Below are positions 1-11,347 of a stretch of DNA of 64,000 nucleotides, one piece after another (position 1 is the stretch's first letter; every line of letters begins with the position of its first letter). The DNA is from Musa acuminata AAA Group (Eukaryota > Streptophyta > Magnoliopsida > Zingiberales > Musaceae). Under the pieces are notes generated by a model. The model did no database searches. It saw nothing but the letters and a program-made list of their open reading frames with translations, and had not been told where the DNA came from. The stretch covers positions 15,240,501-15,304,500 of the forward strand of contig NC_088327.1 of the NCBI RefSeq assembly GCF_036884655.1. The letters are read 5' to 3'. Position numbers and translations under genes: made by a program.

Positions 1-1309
1 TGATTTACGTCTAAACGTCGATTCGGAAAATATTGAACTTTAAAACACGATCGTAAATGTGCAGAAGGCAGTAAGCTATTAAGGAGGTTTGCAGTAAGGA
101 TAAGATGCTCAAAGTAAATGCAAACCAAGATTTAGAGTGGTTTGGTCAATCTTGACCTACATCCACTTTTGGCTTCCTCCACCGACGAGGTCACCGACGT
201 CTACTAGAGGCCTTCCTTCAATAGGCGAAGGCCAACCACCCTTTTACAGTTTCACTCCTTTTGACGGGCTTAGGAGACAACCCTTACAGAATTTTCTCTC
301 CTCTCTTTAAAGATCAGAACTTGGAAGAAAAGAGGGAGAAGAACTTTTGGCCTTTACAACAATTTTGAGCTCTAAAAATCACAGAATAAGATCAGGATTT
401 CGGTGTGTTTTTGGTGCTCTTTCAGTGCTGAAAGGGTGGGGTATTTATAGGCCCCAACCTAGTTTGAATTTCGAGTTCAAAACTGTCAATTCTCAGAATT
501 CCGGGATCTAGCGGTTGCACCTCCTGACTGAGGCGGTTGCACCGCTTGGCAAAGCTCGAAGACTGAGCCTCTGGGCGGTGCCACCTCCTGTCAGGGGCGG
601 TTGCACCTCCTGCCAGAGCTCGAAGACCGAGCTAAGGCGGTGCCACCGCCTAACTAAGGCGGTTGCACCTCTTGCCAGAGCTCGAAGACCGAGCTCAGGC
701 GGTGCCACCTCTTGTCAGGGGCGGTTGCACCGCCCAGTCTCGCTCGGAGACTAAGCCCAGGCGGTGCCACCGCTTGGCTGGGGCAATTCAACCGCCCGAC
801 AGAAATCAGGGTCCGAATGGGTTGATCCATTTGGCCCAATTTGGGCTTTTCAAGGGCCCAATTGCCCCAAGATTAAGTTAATGGGATCACCTCCCATTTT
901 TAACTTAATCATTGTGCTAACTACGATATTTCCTAAGACATTTACTGTAACTTGCTCCGGTGCGTCAATCGCTTCTTCCGGCGAACTTCCGTCGATCATC
1001 CGATGAACCCTCGATGATGCTCCTGCGGACTTCCGGCAAACTCCTGGACTTGCGACGATCCACTTGGCGAGTTCCGACGAGCTTCTTTGGCAAGCTCATG
1101 GACTTCTCGGATTTGTTCCCGTAGAGCCTCCGACGATTCTCCGAACTTCTGTCGAACTCTCGAACTCCCAACGTGATCATTGTCTTGATTCCGGCACAAC
1201 TCCTACTGCATATCTTACTTTCATCGTAGTTAATCCTGCACACTTATCTAACATATAGATTAGATAACAAATGACAATTGACTTCATCATCAAAATCCGA
1301 GATTCAACA
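1..1309 (-). mobile_element. SIRE-like LTR, cut by window start
   Basis: The right end, TTCAACA at 1303-1309, matches the right end of the complete LTR at 30207-31977, and the interior aligns with it throughout. The left end lies outside the window. Sense is the minus strand: read that way it starts TGTTGAATC, as SIRE-like copia LTRs do. It interrupts a copia RT; the same RT is uninterrupted near 23515 in the second block, so this insertion is specific to copy 1. The right flank is ATACT; the matching left flank cannot be seen. ORFs inside it are read-through of the GC-rich hairpin repeats. Confidence 0.85.
505..800. repeat. GC-rich hairpin repeat inside LTR
   Basis: Irregular repeats of GGCGGT and ACCGCC arms, often joined as GGCGGTTGCACCGC-like inverted repeats, alternate with short tracts resembling AGCTCGAAGACCGAGCT. 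All three + frames and several - frames stay open, which produces the Arg/His/Ala/Pro-rich spurious ORFs here. Confidence 0.8.
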
Positions 1310-1313
1310 ATAC

Positions 1314-2590
1314 TAAGGTATTCATTATGAAGAAACCTTCGCTCTTGTGGTTAGATTTGAAGCCATAAAGATTCTCCTTGCTTATGCTAGTTGTAATAAT
1401 TTGAAGTTATTTCAAATAGATGTTAAAAGTATTTTTCTTAATGGCTTTATTTCCGAAGAAGTTTATGTTGAACAACCATCGGGATTTTAGAATGCTATTT
1501 TTCTGAATTAAGTGTTTAAGTTATCTAAGGCTTTCTATGGATTAAAACAAACTCCTAGAGCTTGGTATGAGAGACTTAGTTCTTTCCTTATTCAAAATAA
1601 TTTTATGAAAGTCAAGGTCGATACTACATTATTTATTAAATATTTTAAAAATAATTTTCTCATTATCCAAATTTATGTTGATGATATCATTTTCGGTTTT
1701 GCAAATGAAGATTTGTTTGAATCGTTTACCAAATGTATGAGTCAAGAGTTTGAAATGAGCTTAATGAGTGAATTAACTTTTTTTTCTTAGGATTGTAAAT
1801 TAAATAATTAAGTGATGAAATTTTTATTAGTCATACTAAGTATGCTTTAGATCTATTGAAATGATTTAATATGGATAGTGCTAAAGCTATTAATACACTA
1901 ACGAGTACTTCTACAAAATTAGATATAGACATTAATGAAGAATGTTTTGATCAAAAGACTTATAGGGGTATAATAGATAGTTTATTATATCTCACAATAA
2001 TTAGACCTGTTATTATATTTAGTGTTAGACTATTTGCAAGATTTCAATCTAATCCCATGCAATCTCACTTAAAGCTGTTAAATGGATTTTTAGATATATA
2101 AAAAGAACTTCTAATCTAGGATTATGGTATCCAAAATCCAAAAACTTTGAGTTACTTATGTCAATGTTGATTTTGCCGATTGTGAAATAGATAGAAAAAG
2201 CACATGCAGAACATGTCAACTCTTAAGTCATGCATTTGTCTCTTAGTCTTCTAAGAAACAAAACTTGGTTGCATTATCTACAATCGAAAATGAGTATATA
2301 GCAGCAGGTGTATGTTGTGCACAAGTTATATGGATAAAAAACAAATTAGAAGATTATGAAATTCACTTGAAAAATATACCTATTAAATATGATAATACTA
2401 GTGCAATATGTATAACAAAAAATCTCATTCAATACTTTAGAACTAAATATATTGACAGTAGGCATCATTTTATTTGAGATCATATTAATAATCATGATAT
2501 ATCCATTGAATTTATTAATACTAAACATCAATTAGCAGATATTTTTATAAAACTATTAAATGAGAAATAATTTGATTTTATTAGAAGAGA
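1314..2590 (+). pseudogene. SIRE-like copia pol remnant (RT-RNase H), copy 1
   Basis: Broken 3' half of a Ty1/copia polyprotein. Seen in order: an LFAxxD(V)K-type RT segment; LKQTPRAWYERLSSFL; the RT active site YVDDIIFGFANE near 1672-1707; FEMSLMSELTFF; and then RNase H pieces including ALSTIENEYIAAG (about 2268) and DNTSAICITKN. The wording of these motifs is typical of the SIRE/Maximus lineage. Many stops and frameshifts (for example after 1790, 2101 and 2477) separate the pieces, so no functional enzyme is made. The 5' part of the element is displaced by the LTR at 1-1309. Confidence 0.88.
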
Positions 2591-3749
2591 TTTAGGCATG
2601 TTAAAATTTTCGAATGCATGAATTCCTCTATATATTTTCCAGATTTCTCAACTTTTGGAAATTAAGTTATCTCTTTATCGATATCATTTCCTATCACTTT
2701 CTTAAAGTTTTATAGGTTTTTTCTTTACTTGATCTCTTATACGATAATCATTTCCTATGAATCCTTCTTCCATTTATTTACAAGAAAAGGGATTTGATTC
2801 ATGAATTTTTAGCATACACATTTTGATCTTTTATAATGAATCCTTTCTCTTTGCAAAAGTAGAAGTTTGATTCAATGAAATTTTTTTATGGATTTGATTT
2901 GGTTCAAATCCTCTCATGGATTTGGTTCTTGATTTTTCTTATAATGAATGAATTCCTTCCTTATTCTTCTTCCTCTTCTTTTTATTTTGTTAGCAAAAGG
3001 AAGAAAGAAACTTGCATATATCAAGAAGAACCAAAAAGTGCTTGCACATCTAAAGCAAAAATGCTAGCTTGCCCATTTCAAGAAGCAAAAGTAGTTATCA
3101 TGCAAAGTTTTTGCTTAACTTCTCATTTCACAACTTTTCTAACTTGGATAAATTGGTGTAAAACTTACTTCAATAGTTAAAAATACTTACATAAATTGTT
3201 GAATGATTCTCTTTTTTGTTAATGACAAAGGGGGAGAAATGATGAATGTTTGGAATTATATCAAAATAATGTTAAATATGGTATCATACATGAAGTGATA
3301 AATGGTTAAAAAATATTTTAGTATCATGTATATTAAGTTAAATTTGGTATCGTGCATGAAGTGGTAAATGATGCTTTAGTATCAATATATGTTATACCCA
3401 AAATGATTGAAAATATAAATGCTTTAGTACCATGAATATCATGCCAAAATGATGTTAATTTTGCTATCATTGCATAAAGTGATGAATGCTTCGGTATTAT
3501 ATTAGTCATGCCTAAAGTAATGTTGATTTATTATCATGTATGAAGTGATGAAATTGTGTATGCTATACTTTGATGACTTGAAACTATAAAGATGCACAAT
3601 GAAAATTTGATTTTAATCACTATAATGGAAATTGTTTCACTTGAAATCAAAAATTATGATTCCTTTTGAATTTAAGTTTGCCTTACCTAAATATGACATA
3701 TAGAGAGGGGGAGTTAAGGTTAACTTTGTCATCAATTGGTTGTCATCAT
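2591..3749 (+). other. SIRE-like 3' internal region, non-coding
   Basis: AT-rich stretch between the RNase H remnant and the polypurine tract. It carries purine patches such as CAAAGGGGGAGAAA (about 3226), typical of the 3' internal part of SIRE-like elements. A 101-codon ORF (2875-3180) with a hydrophobic N-terminal third recurs at 25074-25379 with a few substitutions. I do not recognise it, and its conservation is expected from the duplication alone. Confidence 0.6.
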
Positions 3750-3764
3750 AAAAAAGGAGAAGAT
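3750..3764 (+). other. Polypurine tract of SIRE-like element
   Basis: AAAAAAGGAGAAGAT lies directly before the LTR start TGTTGAATATC, the position expected for plus-strand priming in an LTR retrotransposon. Confidence 0.75.
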
Positions 3765-4037
3765 TGTTGAATATCAGATTTTGATGATGAAATCAATTGG
3801 TGAATTAATGATCTAATCCATTTGTTGAGATAAGTGATGTAGGACCATGTTAGGACTTTAGCTAGGAGAGTCCTAATTGAGAGGGACATTCATATAAAAC
3901 CTATCTAAGCCGACCCCTATTAAAGAGGTGAAGAGGCCAACTAGGGTTAGGAGGTTGTTTCTTAGAGAAGAATTAGGAGTTGTAAAAGAATATGAGTCTT
4001 GAGTAGGAGTCCGATTAGGAGTTAGAGTTTAGAAGCC

Positions 4038-4047
4038 CTATAAATAG
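4038..4047 (+). promoter_or_regulatory. TATA box of SIRE-like LTR
   Basis: CTATAAATAG inside the LTR, about 275 bp from its start; conserved at 26267-26276 in the second block. Confidence 0.65.
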
Positions 4048-4080
4048 CCATGTATTCCTCCTCTTTTCAGATTCAATAAA

Positions 4081-4320
4081 TGAATCTTTTCTGTAGCCTT
4101 TGAGCAGCAACTTAGAGGGAGGAACCCCTATAGAGTTTTAAGGAGATCGATCTCCTAAAGAGATCATCCCCAAGTTTAGAATCTGCAAGGGTTCTAACAT
4201 TGAATCTTTTTTGCAGCCTTTGAGCAGCAACTTGGAGGGAAGAACCCCTATAGAGTTCCAAGGAGGCTAATCCCCTAAAGAGATCAACCCCAAGTTTAGA
4301 ATCTGCAAGGGTTCTAACAC
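4081..4320 (+). repeat. 120-bp tandem duplication in LTR
   Basis: Two units begin TGAATCTTTT at 4081 and 4201, each carrying GAGCAGCAACTT, GAACCCCTATAGAGTT and TCTGCAAGGGTTCTAACA. The minus-strand ORF across it repeats the same peptide twice and is not a gene. Confidence 0.85.
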
Positions 4321-4500
4321 CTGATATTAGAACAGCATTCTTGGCATCTTGCTGCCCTTCCATAGCCATCCATCAGCCCTCCACAGCCGCCCAAAGCAAT
4401 TCCCACAATTGCTTAAAAGATCGTCACCAAATTCCGCCGTCATCTCCACCACCGCGGATCATCTTTTGATCTCGCTGTGAATTGCAACAGGTTTTGGTTT

Positions 4501-5629
4501 CCTACCTTACTACTGCTGTAATTTAGTTATTCTTATTTTAAAATCTAAAAAAAAATATTCCTATATTGCTAGATAAACTTTTCGTCACAAAGTTTGTATT
4601 TCTACAACGAAAGATACATTGCAGAATTTCAGCCATATAGCATAGTCTGTTTAATCTTGCTACTATGTTTTTTCTATCCAAATCTCTATGAAATTTTTAT
4701 GACAGCTTTGACACTTCCTAACAGCAGATTTTCCTTTAGTTTTGTCAAAAAATTCTCAATAGAAACCATTGATCTTTTACATCTAAACTGCTATAGTTGA
4801 AAATCTGTACTGTAAAATTTCAACCGCATAGTACAGTTTGTTTGATCTTGCTACGATATTTTTTCTGTCCAAATCTCTATAAAATTTTTATGACAGATTT
4901 GACACTTCCTATAGTGGATTTTTCTTTAGTTTCATTAAAAAATTCTCAATATAAACCACTGATCTTTTACGTCCAATCTGCTATATTTGAAAATATACAG
5001 AAAATTTCAGCCACATATTGTTGTCTTAACCAATCTATTTGCAATCCTTTTTGTATGAAATTTCTTATACACTTTATAGATCATCTTAGCTTCCATCGAA
5101 GATTAATCTATTGAGGAATTCATCTCTAAAAATGATTTTGTGTTACTGTAAATTTTTATCACAAACCGTTGAAATTTTTCGATGAGAATTCTTCTATGGC
5201 AAATTACACCAATTTCCTTGCTGTTATACTGCCAACATTTTCTTGAATAAATTAGACATCCTTGCTATCATATAAACTAAGATTTTTCTATCAACTCCCT
5301 CCTCAGATCTCTCAATTTTTTGGTGGAAATTTCATCGAGAAATCGTTGTTTCTTCGACGACAATTCTGCTCTTATAAGATAGCACATACTTGCAGCAACT
5401 TCCACTGATTTCTCTCAAACCTTTGCTGCCATCTACCATAGATCCAAAACTTTCATCACAGCCCAAAAACTTCACCAAACCACACCCTCAAACTGTACCC
5501 AAAATAGCCACAAAACAAGCCTAAACCGCATCCTACATCCACCAATCCACCAACCTTTTTGACCATCACCTCTCTCAACCTATACATGCCTTTAACCTGA
5601 TAATAAAAGAGAGATCTTAACATTACATA
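4501..5629 (+). repeat. Leader region with 190-bp tandem repeat
   Basis: Two and a bit units of about 190 bp, starting near 4620, 4811 and 4997, each with AATTTCA(G/A)CC, CCAAATCTCTAT and CTGATCTTTTAC-like segments. The region lies between the SIRE-like LTR and the gypsy gag and could be the gypsy 5' LTR or leader. I found no clear primer-binding site. Confidence 0.55.
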
Positions 5630-5689
5630 TTTGGCGGCATATACTATGGCATATGAGGAAGCAATCAATGCTAAATTCATAGCCTTCGA

Positions 5690-6530
5690 GGCACGAATGG
5701 AGGATAAGATTCAAACGCTCTTTACCGAACTTAGATTGGGCCGACCACCAAGCCCGAAGAAATCACATCAAGGAGGGAGCTTTGCCCAATCGCACCAAGC
5801 CTGAAGAGATAACTTCTAAGGGAGAGGAGGCTCTATAACCAACTCCAATTATCCATGCATGAGAGTGGACTTCCCTAGATGGGAAGAAGGAGACCCGATT
5901 GGTTGGATCTCGCGCGTGGAGCGATATTTTCGGTACCACAAAACAGCGGACGCATCTATGGTGAAAATTACAGCTATACATCTTGAAGAGGATGCTATAT
6001 AGTAGTTTGACTAGTTTGAACACACTCATGGAGTCCTCTTATGACGACAATTCAAAGAATGACTGTTGATCCGCTTCGGACCAACTGATTACGAGAACAT
6101 TGACAATCAACTAGCAAAGATCCGACAAACCTCCACCATTCAAGAGTACCAAATCAGGTTTGAAAAGTTATCTAATCAAACTAGTAATTAGTCTTAAAAA
6201 CAGATAATGAGGACCTTCATTAAGGGCTTGAAGCTGGAGATCCGGGGAAAAGTTAAAGCGCGATAACTGTATACGCTTATGGTAGTCATCTCTTTCGCAC
6301 GATTTCAAGAGGAGTGTCAACCATAAAGCCCGGAGGATTAGGTTTGTTCCACAACTAGCAATATCGAAGCCCTCAGCCCCCCTTACTATCAACCAAGTCC
6401 ATGCACTAAAAAGTTTGACAAGAGAAGAACTTGGGAGCGATATGTGAAGGGGTTATGTTGTCATTGCTATGAGTCGTAGAGCCGTGAGCATCGATGTAGT
6501 AAAGGGAGACTTCTTATGATTGAACTAATA
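5690..6530 (+). pseudogene. Gypsy gag remnant
   Basis: Pieces of a retrotransposon gag are readable in shifting frames: RVDFPRWEEGDPIGWISRVE, then YFRYHKT, IRQTSTIQEYQIRFEKLS and FIKGLKLEIRGK, ending in a degraded CCHC-like segment near 6450-6490. Stops interrupt it at about 6000, 6070 and 6190. Confidence 0.8.
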
Positions 6531-6639
6531 GAAGAAGAGGTCATTAAACATCCAAAAGAGAGCCTTGAATATGAAGAAGAAGATGCAAAAGAAGAGCCAC
6601 AACCGACCGAAGTTACGGTACATGTACTAGCCGACTACT

Positions 6640-6952
6640 CAAACCCACAAACGATGAAAGTTGGAGGCCTTCTCAAATAACAACCGATCACTACTCTCAT
6701 CAACACGGGCAGCACTAATAACTTCCTAAACAGTAAGGTTGCTGTTTGGATGGCCTTACCTATCGAGAATTACAGCAAGTTTGACGTTAAGGTCGCTGAC
6801 GGATGGATTTTGAAGTATGATCGTAGGCGCCCGCGGGTGAAACTGTTACTGCAGGACCAAGAGATAATTATATATTTCTTCCTCCTCCCTTTTGATGATC
6901 ATGAGGCCATACTCAGAATTAAATGGTTGACAACATTAGGTGATGTTTCTTA
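6640..6952 (+). pseudogene. Gypsy aspartic protease remnant
   Basis: INTGSTNNF near 6693 corresponds to the D-T/S-G active site of retroviral-type proteases, with the catalytic Asp changed to Asn. It is followed by the hydrophobic KLLLQDQEIIIYFFLLP and ILRIKWL segments. Stops lie just before it and at 6952. Confidence 0.72.
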
Positions 6953-6959
6953 GAATTTT

Positions 6960-7532
6960 ATGAAACTAATTATGAAATTTTACAGTAAGGAGAAACAGGT
7001 GATACTACACGGGAAACATGGGGGCGACATAACGATGATTTGCACACAACAAATGGAGAAGGTTTTGCATAAAGCATACAGCGGATTTTTGGTACAACTT
7101 GAGCAGCAAACTAAGGGAGAGCCAACAGAATTTGAAGATCCAAATCTTCCTTTGCTTGCTGAATTTTCAGATATATTTGACGAACCGCGCAACCTATCTC
7201 TTACCCGTCAGCATGATCATTGTATAACGATTCTTCCAGGCAAATCTCTAGCAAATACTTAGTCATATCATTATTCACATCTCCAAAAGGATGAAATAGA
7301 AAGGATTGTAAAAGAGATGCTTGAAACAGGAGTTATTTGGCCAAGTTGTAGCCCCTACTCTTCACCGATGCTCCTCGTACAAAAGAAAGACGGAACATCG
7401 CGATTGTGTGTTGATTTTTGAGCTCTCTATGGCATAACCATCAAGGAAAAATACCCTATTCTAGTAGTAGATGAATTGCTAGATGAAAGGGAGCATAAAT
7501 CTTCACAAAGCTGGACCTTTGATTCAGGTATC
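6960..7532 (+). pseudogene. Gypsy RT N-terminal remnant
   Basis: Linker and RT start: [62 protein letters not shown] and then KEKYPILVVDELLDE, with stops at 7260 and 7420 and a frameshift before IFTKLDL. It ends exactly where the next LTR begins, so the catalytic YxDD segment is absent. Confidence 0.85.
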
Positions 7533-7885
7533 TATTGGGAAATCTTGGGGGTGACATCACAAGCGCAGCAAAAGAATAAGAAAAACAAAATCCCTTATTC
7601 TCAAAGATATGTTCGTCTTCGTGAAAAGATTGGTGCACAAAATCTGTGAAACTTAAAACTACGTATAGAGTATATTGTGTTACCTAGGGAGATCGTATAT
7701 CCCTGTTTCCTTGCAGATCTTTAGGAGAGGGTGAAGGAGGTCAAGCGTCCTCCTCTCTGGCGGTGATCTACACAGTAGAGTTGTGACGACGCTCCTCAAA
7801 ACTCCAGGCCTGCTTTAAGGTGGAGAGAGGGAGGAGAATAGGAGAGGCAAGCAAAAGCTCTAGCTTATGAGGTTTTGAATCCCTC

Positions 7886-7898
7886 CTATTTATATAGG
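7886..7898 (-). promoter_or_regulatory. TATA box in copia LTR
   Basis: On the minus strand it reads CCTATATAAATAG, the expected promoter position within the LTR; conserved at 30112-30125. Confidence 0.6.
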
Positions 7899-8260
7899 CC
7901 CCTTGTCAAAACCTAATGGATCCTCCCCTAGTGGGTATTGGATCTGCATCCAATTACCCAAGCCTTTTTAGATTAGTGGATCTCTATCCAATAATCTCTC
8001 ATGGGCTCTTATTGGATCTCGTCCATGGGATCCAATAATTCAGGGGCTTATTATTGGATATCCAATAAGACATGGGCTCCGACCGATATCTCATATCTGA
8101 ACTGCTACTTATCGCAATGCCTATTATATGTGTGTGACCCTCTAGGCCCAATATCAAGCTGGCCATGAGTCATACCTGTCAAAACTCTTTCTAACTTAGT
8201 GAATTATTATCTCTATAATAATTCACTCGACTCATCGACTACATATGTACTAGGCCACTA

Positions 8261-8265
8261 CGCCG
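8261..8265. repeat. Target-site duplication (left), CGCCG
   Basis: CGCCG flanks the nested element here and at 11343-11347. The uninterrupted site is seen at about 42400 (CACTACGCCGTAGTCC). Confidence 0.9.
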
Positions 8266-9116
8266 TGTTGAATCTCGTATTTTGATGATGAAACCACTTG
8301 ATATATGTTTATTATTTAATTTGTGTTTTGAGTGACGCAGGATGCTTCGATCAGGATGAGACAATTAAAGAAGGAAAAATCATGTTGTGTTGGAGGAACA
8401 TGTCAGAAGATTGGACGTCGGGCCGGTGGATCGGTCGACGCATTGACAGAAGGCTTCGGGATATGGACTCGGGCATCGGGCCAAGAAGAGCGGGTATTGT
8501 GCCAAAGATATCGGAGTTGCGGAGTCAACTAGCCGATTGGGCAATAGGCCGCAGGAGAGGACGATGCACAGAAGAATCAGACGAAGCGTCGAGGGACTAA
8601 TGACATGCCGGACAACTTGGTTAATTTCTTAGGATTAATTGTCTCGATCAAAGTTTTGTTTTACATGTGCAGGATTAACTACGATGGAAGTAAGACATGC
8701 AGCATGAGTTATGCCGGAGTCAAGACTATGATCACATTGGGGGTTCGAGAGTTCGACGGAAGTTCGGACGGTCGTCGAAGGTTCTGCGGGAATAAATCCA
8801 AGAAGTCCATGAGCTTTCCAAAGAAGCTCATCGGAACTCGCCAAGTGAATCGTCGCAAGTCCAGGAGTTTGCCGGAAGTCCTCCGGAGCATCACCGAAGG
8901 TTCGTCGGATGTTCACCGAAAGTTCGTTGGAAGCTCGCCGGAAGAAGTGATTGACGCATCAGAGCAAGTTGTAGTAAATGTTTTAAGAAATATCATAGTT
9001 AGCATGTAGATTAAGTTAGGAATGGGAGGTGATCCCATTAACTTAATCTGGGGGCAATTGGGCCCTTGATAGACCCAAATTGGGCCGAATGGATCAACCC
9101 ATTCGGACCAGAATTC

Positions 9117-9420
9117 CTGCTAGGCGGTGGCACCGCCAGGGTCGACAGTGGCACCGCCCAGGAGATGGTCTCCCAGGAAAGCTGGGCGGTGCAACCGCCT
9201 AGGTTAGGCGGTGGCACCGCTTGGGCTTAGTCTCCGAGCGAGACTGAGCGGTGCAACAGCCCTAGTCAAGCAATGGCACCGCTTGGGCTCAATCTCTGAG
9301 CGAGACTGAGCGGTGCAACCGCCCCTATCAGGCGGTGGCACCACCAGAGCTCGGTCTCCGAGCTCTGTCAAGCGATTGTAGTGCCCTAGTCTGGCGGGAG
9401 TACCGCCAGGACCCTAGAAA
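9117..9420. repeat. GC-rich hairpin repeats in nested LTR
   Basis: Repeated GGCGGT-GGC-ACCGCC inverted repeats (one perfect case at 9123-9137) alternate with TCTCCGAGCGAGACT-like tracts. Confidence 0.8.
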
Positions 9421-9466
9421 TCTGGGATGTGACATTTTTTAGCTCCAAATTCAAACTAGTTTGGGG

Positions 9467-9480
9467 CCTATATATACCCC
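9467..9480 (+). promoter_or_regulatory. TATA box of nested LTR
   Basis: CCTATATATACCCC, conserved at 10817-10830, 33532-33544 and about 34210-34224. Confidence 0.6.
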
Positions 9481-9835
9481 ACCCTTTCCTGCATGAAAGG
9501 GCACCGAAAGCTTGATCTTACTTTGTGATTTTAGAGCTCAAAATTGTTGTAAAGGCTAGAAGTTCTCTTCCCTCTTTTCTTCCAAGTTTTGATCTTTCAA
9601 GAGAGGAGAGAAAATTCTATAGGGGTTGTCTCCTAAGCCCGTCAAAAGGAGTGAAACTGTAAAAGAGTGGTTGACCTTCGCTTATTGAAGAAAGGCCTCT
9701 AATGGACGTCGGTGACCTCATCGGAGGAGGAAGCCAAAAGTGGATGTAGGTCAAGATTGACCGAACCACTCTCAATCTTGGTTTGCATTTACTTTCTGTT
9801 CTCTATCTTAACTGCAAACTACCTCCATCACATTA

Positions 9836-10350
9836 AATTTTTTAGTGTATCGCAATGTATCACATGTATCGCAAATTGAAATTTTTGAGACTATTATCAT
9901 ATCATGTTTAACAATTGATGTCTTTCATGACATGATTTCTTTGTATTGTTGTCTTATATGTATCATGTGATGATTGAAATATTGATTGATGCAAATTCAT
10001 AGTTTATGTAAAAGTCTAAATCATTGGTTCCTCTCCTTCTTTTCGGCAATGACATAAGGGGAGAAAGATTGCTAGCTCAAGGCAAATGCTGGCTAGCTTG
10101 TACTCTTCTCTTCTTTTTGACAAAAACAAAGGGGAGAAAGCTTTTTCTAGTCAGAACATACAAAGAAAAGCAAAGTGCAATCTTGCACAAGCAGCAAGTG
10201 TTGAATTGCCATGATTGAACTTAAGAATCTTGCTATGCTTTTGTGCTCATATGTTTTGATGAAAAGCTAGCTTGTATGTAATAAAACTTGTATATCGTAA
10301 AAATTGCTAGCTTATAGTCTAAAGAGAAGCAAATAGTTGCTATCTTAAGA
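9836..10350 (+). other. Internal remnant between nested LTRs
   Basis: AT-rich stretch with two purine patches, AAGGGGAGAAAG near 10057 and AAAGGGGAGAAAG near 10128, resembling the 3' internal part of SIRE-like elements. No recognisable protein domain. It is absent from the copy-2 version of this element. Confidence 0.6.
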
Positions 10351-10449
10351 ATGGGAGGTGATCCCATTAACTTAATATGGGGGCAATTGGGCCCTTAATA
10401 GACTCAAATTGGGCCGAATGGATCAACCCATTCGGACCAGAATTCCTGT

Positions 10450-10750
10450 TAGGCGGTGGCACCGCCAGGGTCGACGGTGGCACCGCCAGGGTCGACGGTG
10501 GCACCGCCTAGGAGATGGTCTCCTAGGAAAGCTGGGTGGTGCAACCGCCCAAGTCAAGCGGTGGCACCGCTTGGGCTCAGTCTCCGAGCGAGACTGGGCG
10601 GTGCAACCGCCCTAGTCAGGCGGTGGCACCGCCTGGGCTTAGTCTCCGAGCGAGACTGAGCGGTGCAACCGCCCCTGTCAAGCGGTGGCACTGCCAGAGC
10701 TCGGTCTCCGAGCTCTGTCAGGCAGTTGTACCGCCCTAGTCTAGCGGTAG
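10450..10750. repeat. GC-rich hairpin repeats, second LTR part
   Basis: Same hairpin family as 9117-9420. Includes a short local triplication of GGTGGCACCGCC(A/T)(A/G)GG around 10455-10512. Confidence 0.8.
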
Positions 10751-10816
10751 TACTGCCAGAACCACGGAAATCCGGGAGGTGATATTTTTTAGCTCCAAAT
10801 TCAAACCAGTTTGGGG

Positions 10817-10830
10817 CCTATATATACCCC
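10817..10830 (+). promoter_or_regulatory. TATA box of second nested LTR part
   Basis: CCTATATATACCCC at the same LTR position as 9467. Confidence 0.55.
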
Positions 10831-11342
10831 ACCCTTTCATGCATGAAAGGGCACCGAAAGCTTGATCTTACTCTCTGATTTTAGAGCTCAAAAGTGTTGT
10901 AAAGGCTAGAAGTTCTCCTCCCTCTTTTCTTCCAAGTTTTGATCTTTCAAGAGAGGAGAGAAAATTATGTAAGGGTTGTCTCCTAAGCCCGTCGAAAGGA
11001 GTGAAACTATAAAAGGGCAGTTGGCCTTCGCCTATTGAAGGAAGGCCTCTAGTGGACGTCGGTGACCTCATCGAAGGAGGAAGCCAAACGTGGATATACG
11101 TCAAGATTGACCGAACCACTCTAAATCTCGGTTTGCATTTACTTTTTGTTCTCTATCCTAACTGCAAACTACCTCCATAGCTTTACTTTAACTGCACTTT
11201 GCCTAATCTAAGTTAAAGCAATTTCTGAATCGGCTTTCATACCGAAATTGCTTTTATCGTACGAACATCGTTTTAAATCGTCGAAAGTTTTCCGCAGCAC
11301 TAATTCACACCCCCCCCCCTTTTAGTGCTCTTGATTCTAACA

Positions 11343-11347
11343 CGCCG
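11343..11347. repeat. Target-site duplication (right), CGCCG
   Basis: Pairs with 8261-8265. Confidence 0.9.

Larger units (their letters stand above)
3765..4500 (+). repeat. 3' LTR of SIRE-like copia, copy 1 (right end uncertain)
   Basis: Starts TGTTGAATATCAG next to the polypurine tract and resembles the start of the nested LTR at 8266. A TATA box lies at 4038-4047. A 120-bp duplication occupies 4081-4320. I cannot fix the right end: no clear CA terminus or target duplication is visible, and the next element begins somewhere around 4.5 kb. Confidence 0.7.
5630..7532 (+). mobile_element. Ty3/gypsy remnant, copy 1 (gag-PR-RT)
   Basis: Decayed gypsy element in the order gag, protease, start of RT. 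It stops at 7532, where the minus-strand copia LTR begins, so the rest of the RT, RNase H and integrase are missing. Numerous stops are present. The wording resembles chromovirus-type plant gypsy elements; that lineage call is an inference. Confidence 0.88.
8266..11342 (+). mobile_element. Nested SIRE-like element with collapsed interior, copy 1
   Basis: Begins TGTTGAATCTCG and ends TTGATTCTAACA, with CGCCG on both sides. It is an LTR missing its right part (8266 to about 9835), a 515-bp internal remnant (about 9836-10350), and a second LTR missing its left part (10351-11342). The two LTR parts overlap in sequence for about 800 bp. Sense is plus (TATA boxes at 9467 and 10817). This fits a full-length element that lost most of its interior by deletion. 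Confidence 0.85.

Noticed and set aside
508..881. Arg/His/Ala-rich ORFs here and at 10409-10739 and 31014-31507
   Set aside because: Overlapping frames in the GC-rich hairpin repeats of an LTR; no start context or homology.
4112..4369. Minus-strand 85-codon ORF, also at 26341-26598
   Set aside because: Translates a 120-bp direct repeat inside an LTR, giving the same peptide twice.
8605..9009. 134-codon ORF and its counterpart at 32659-33012 as a host gene
   Set aside because: Lies wholly inside an LTR with TG-CA ends and target duplications; also open on the other strand.
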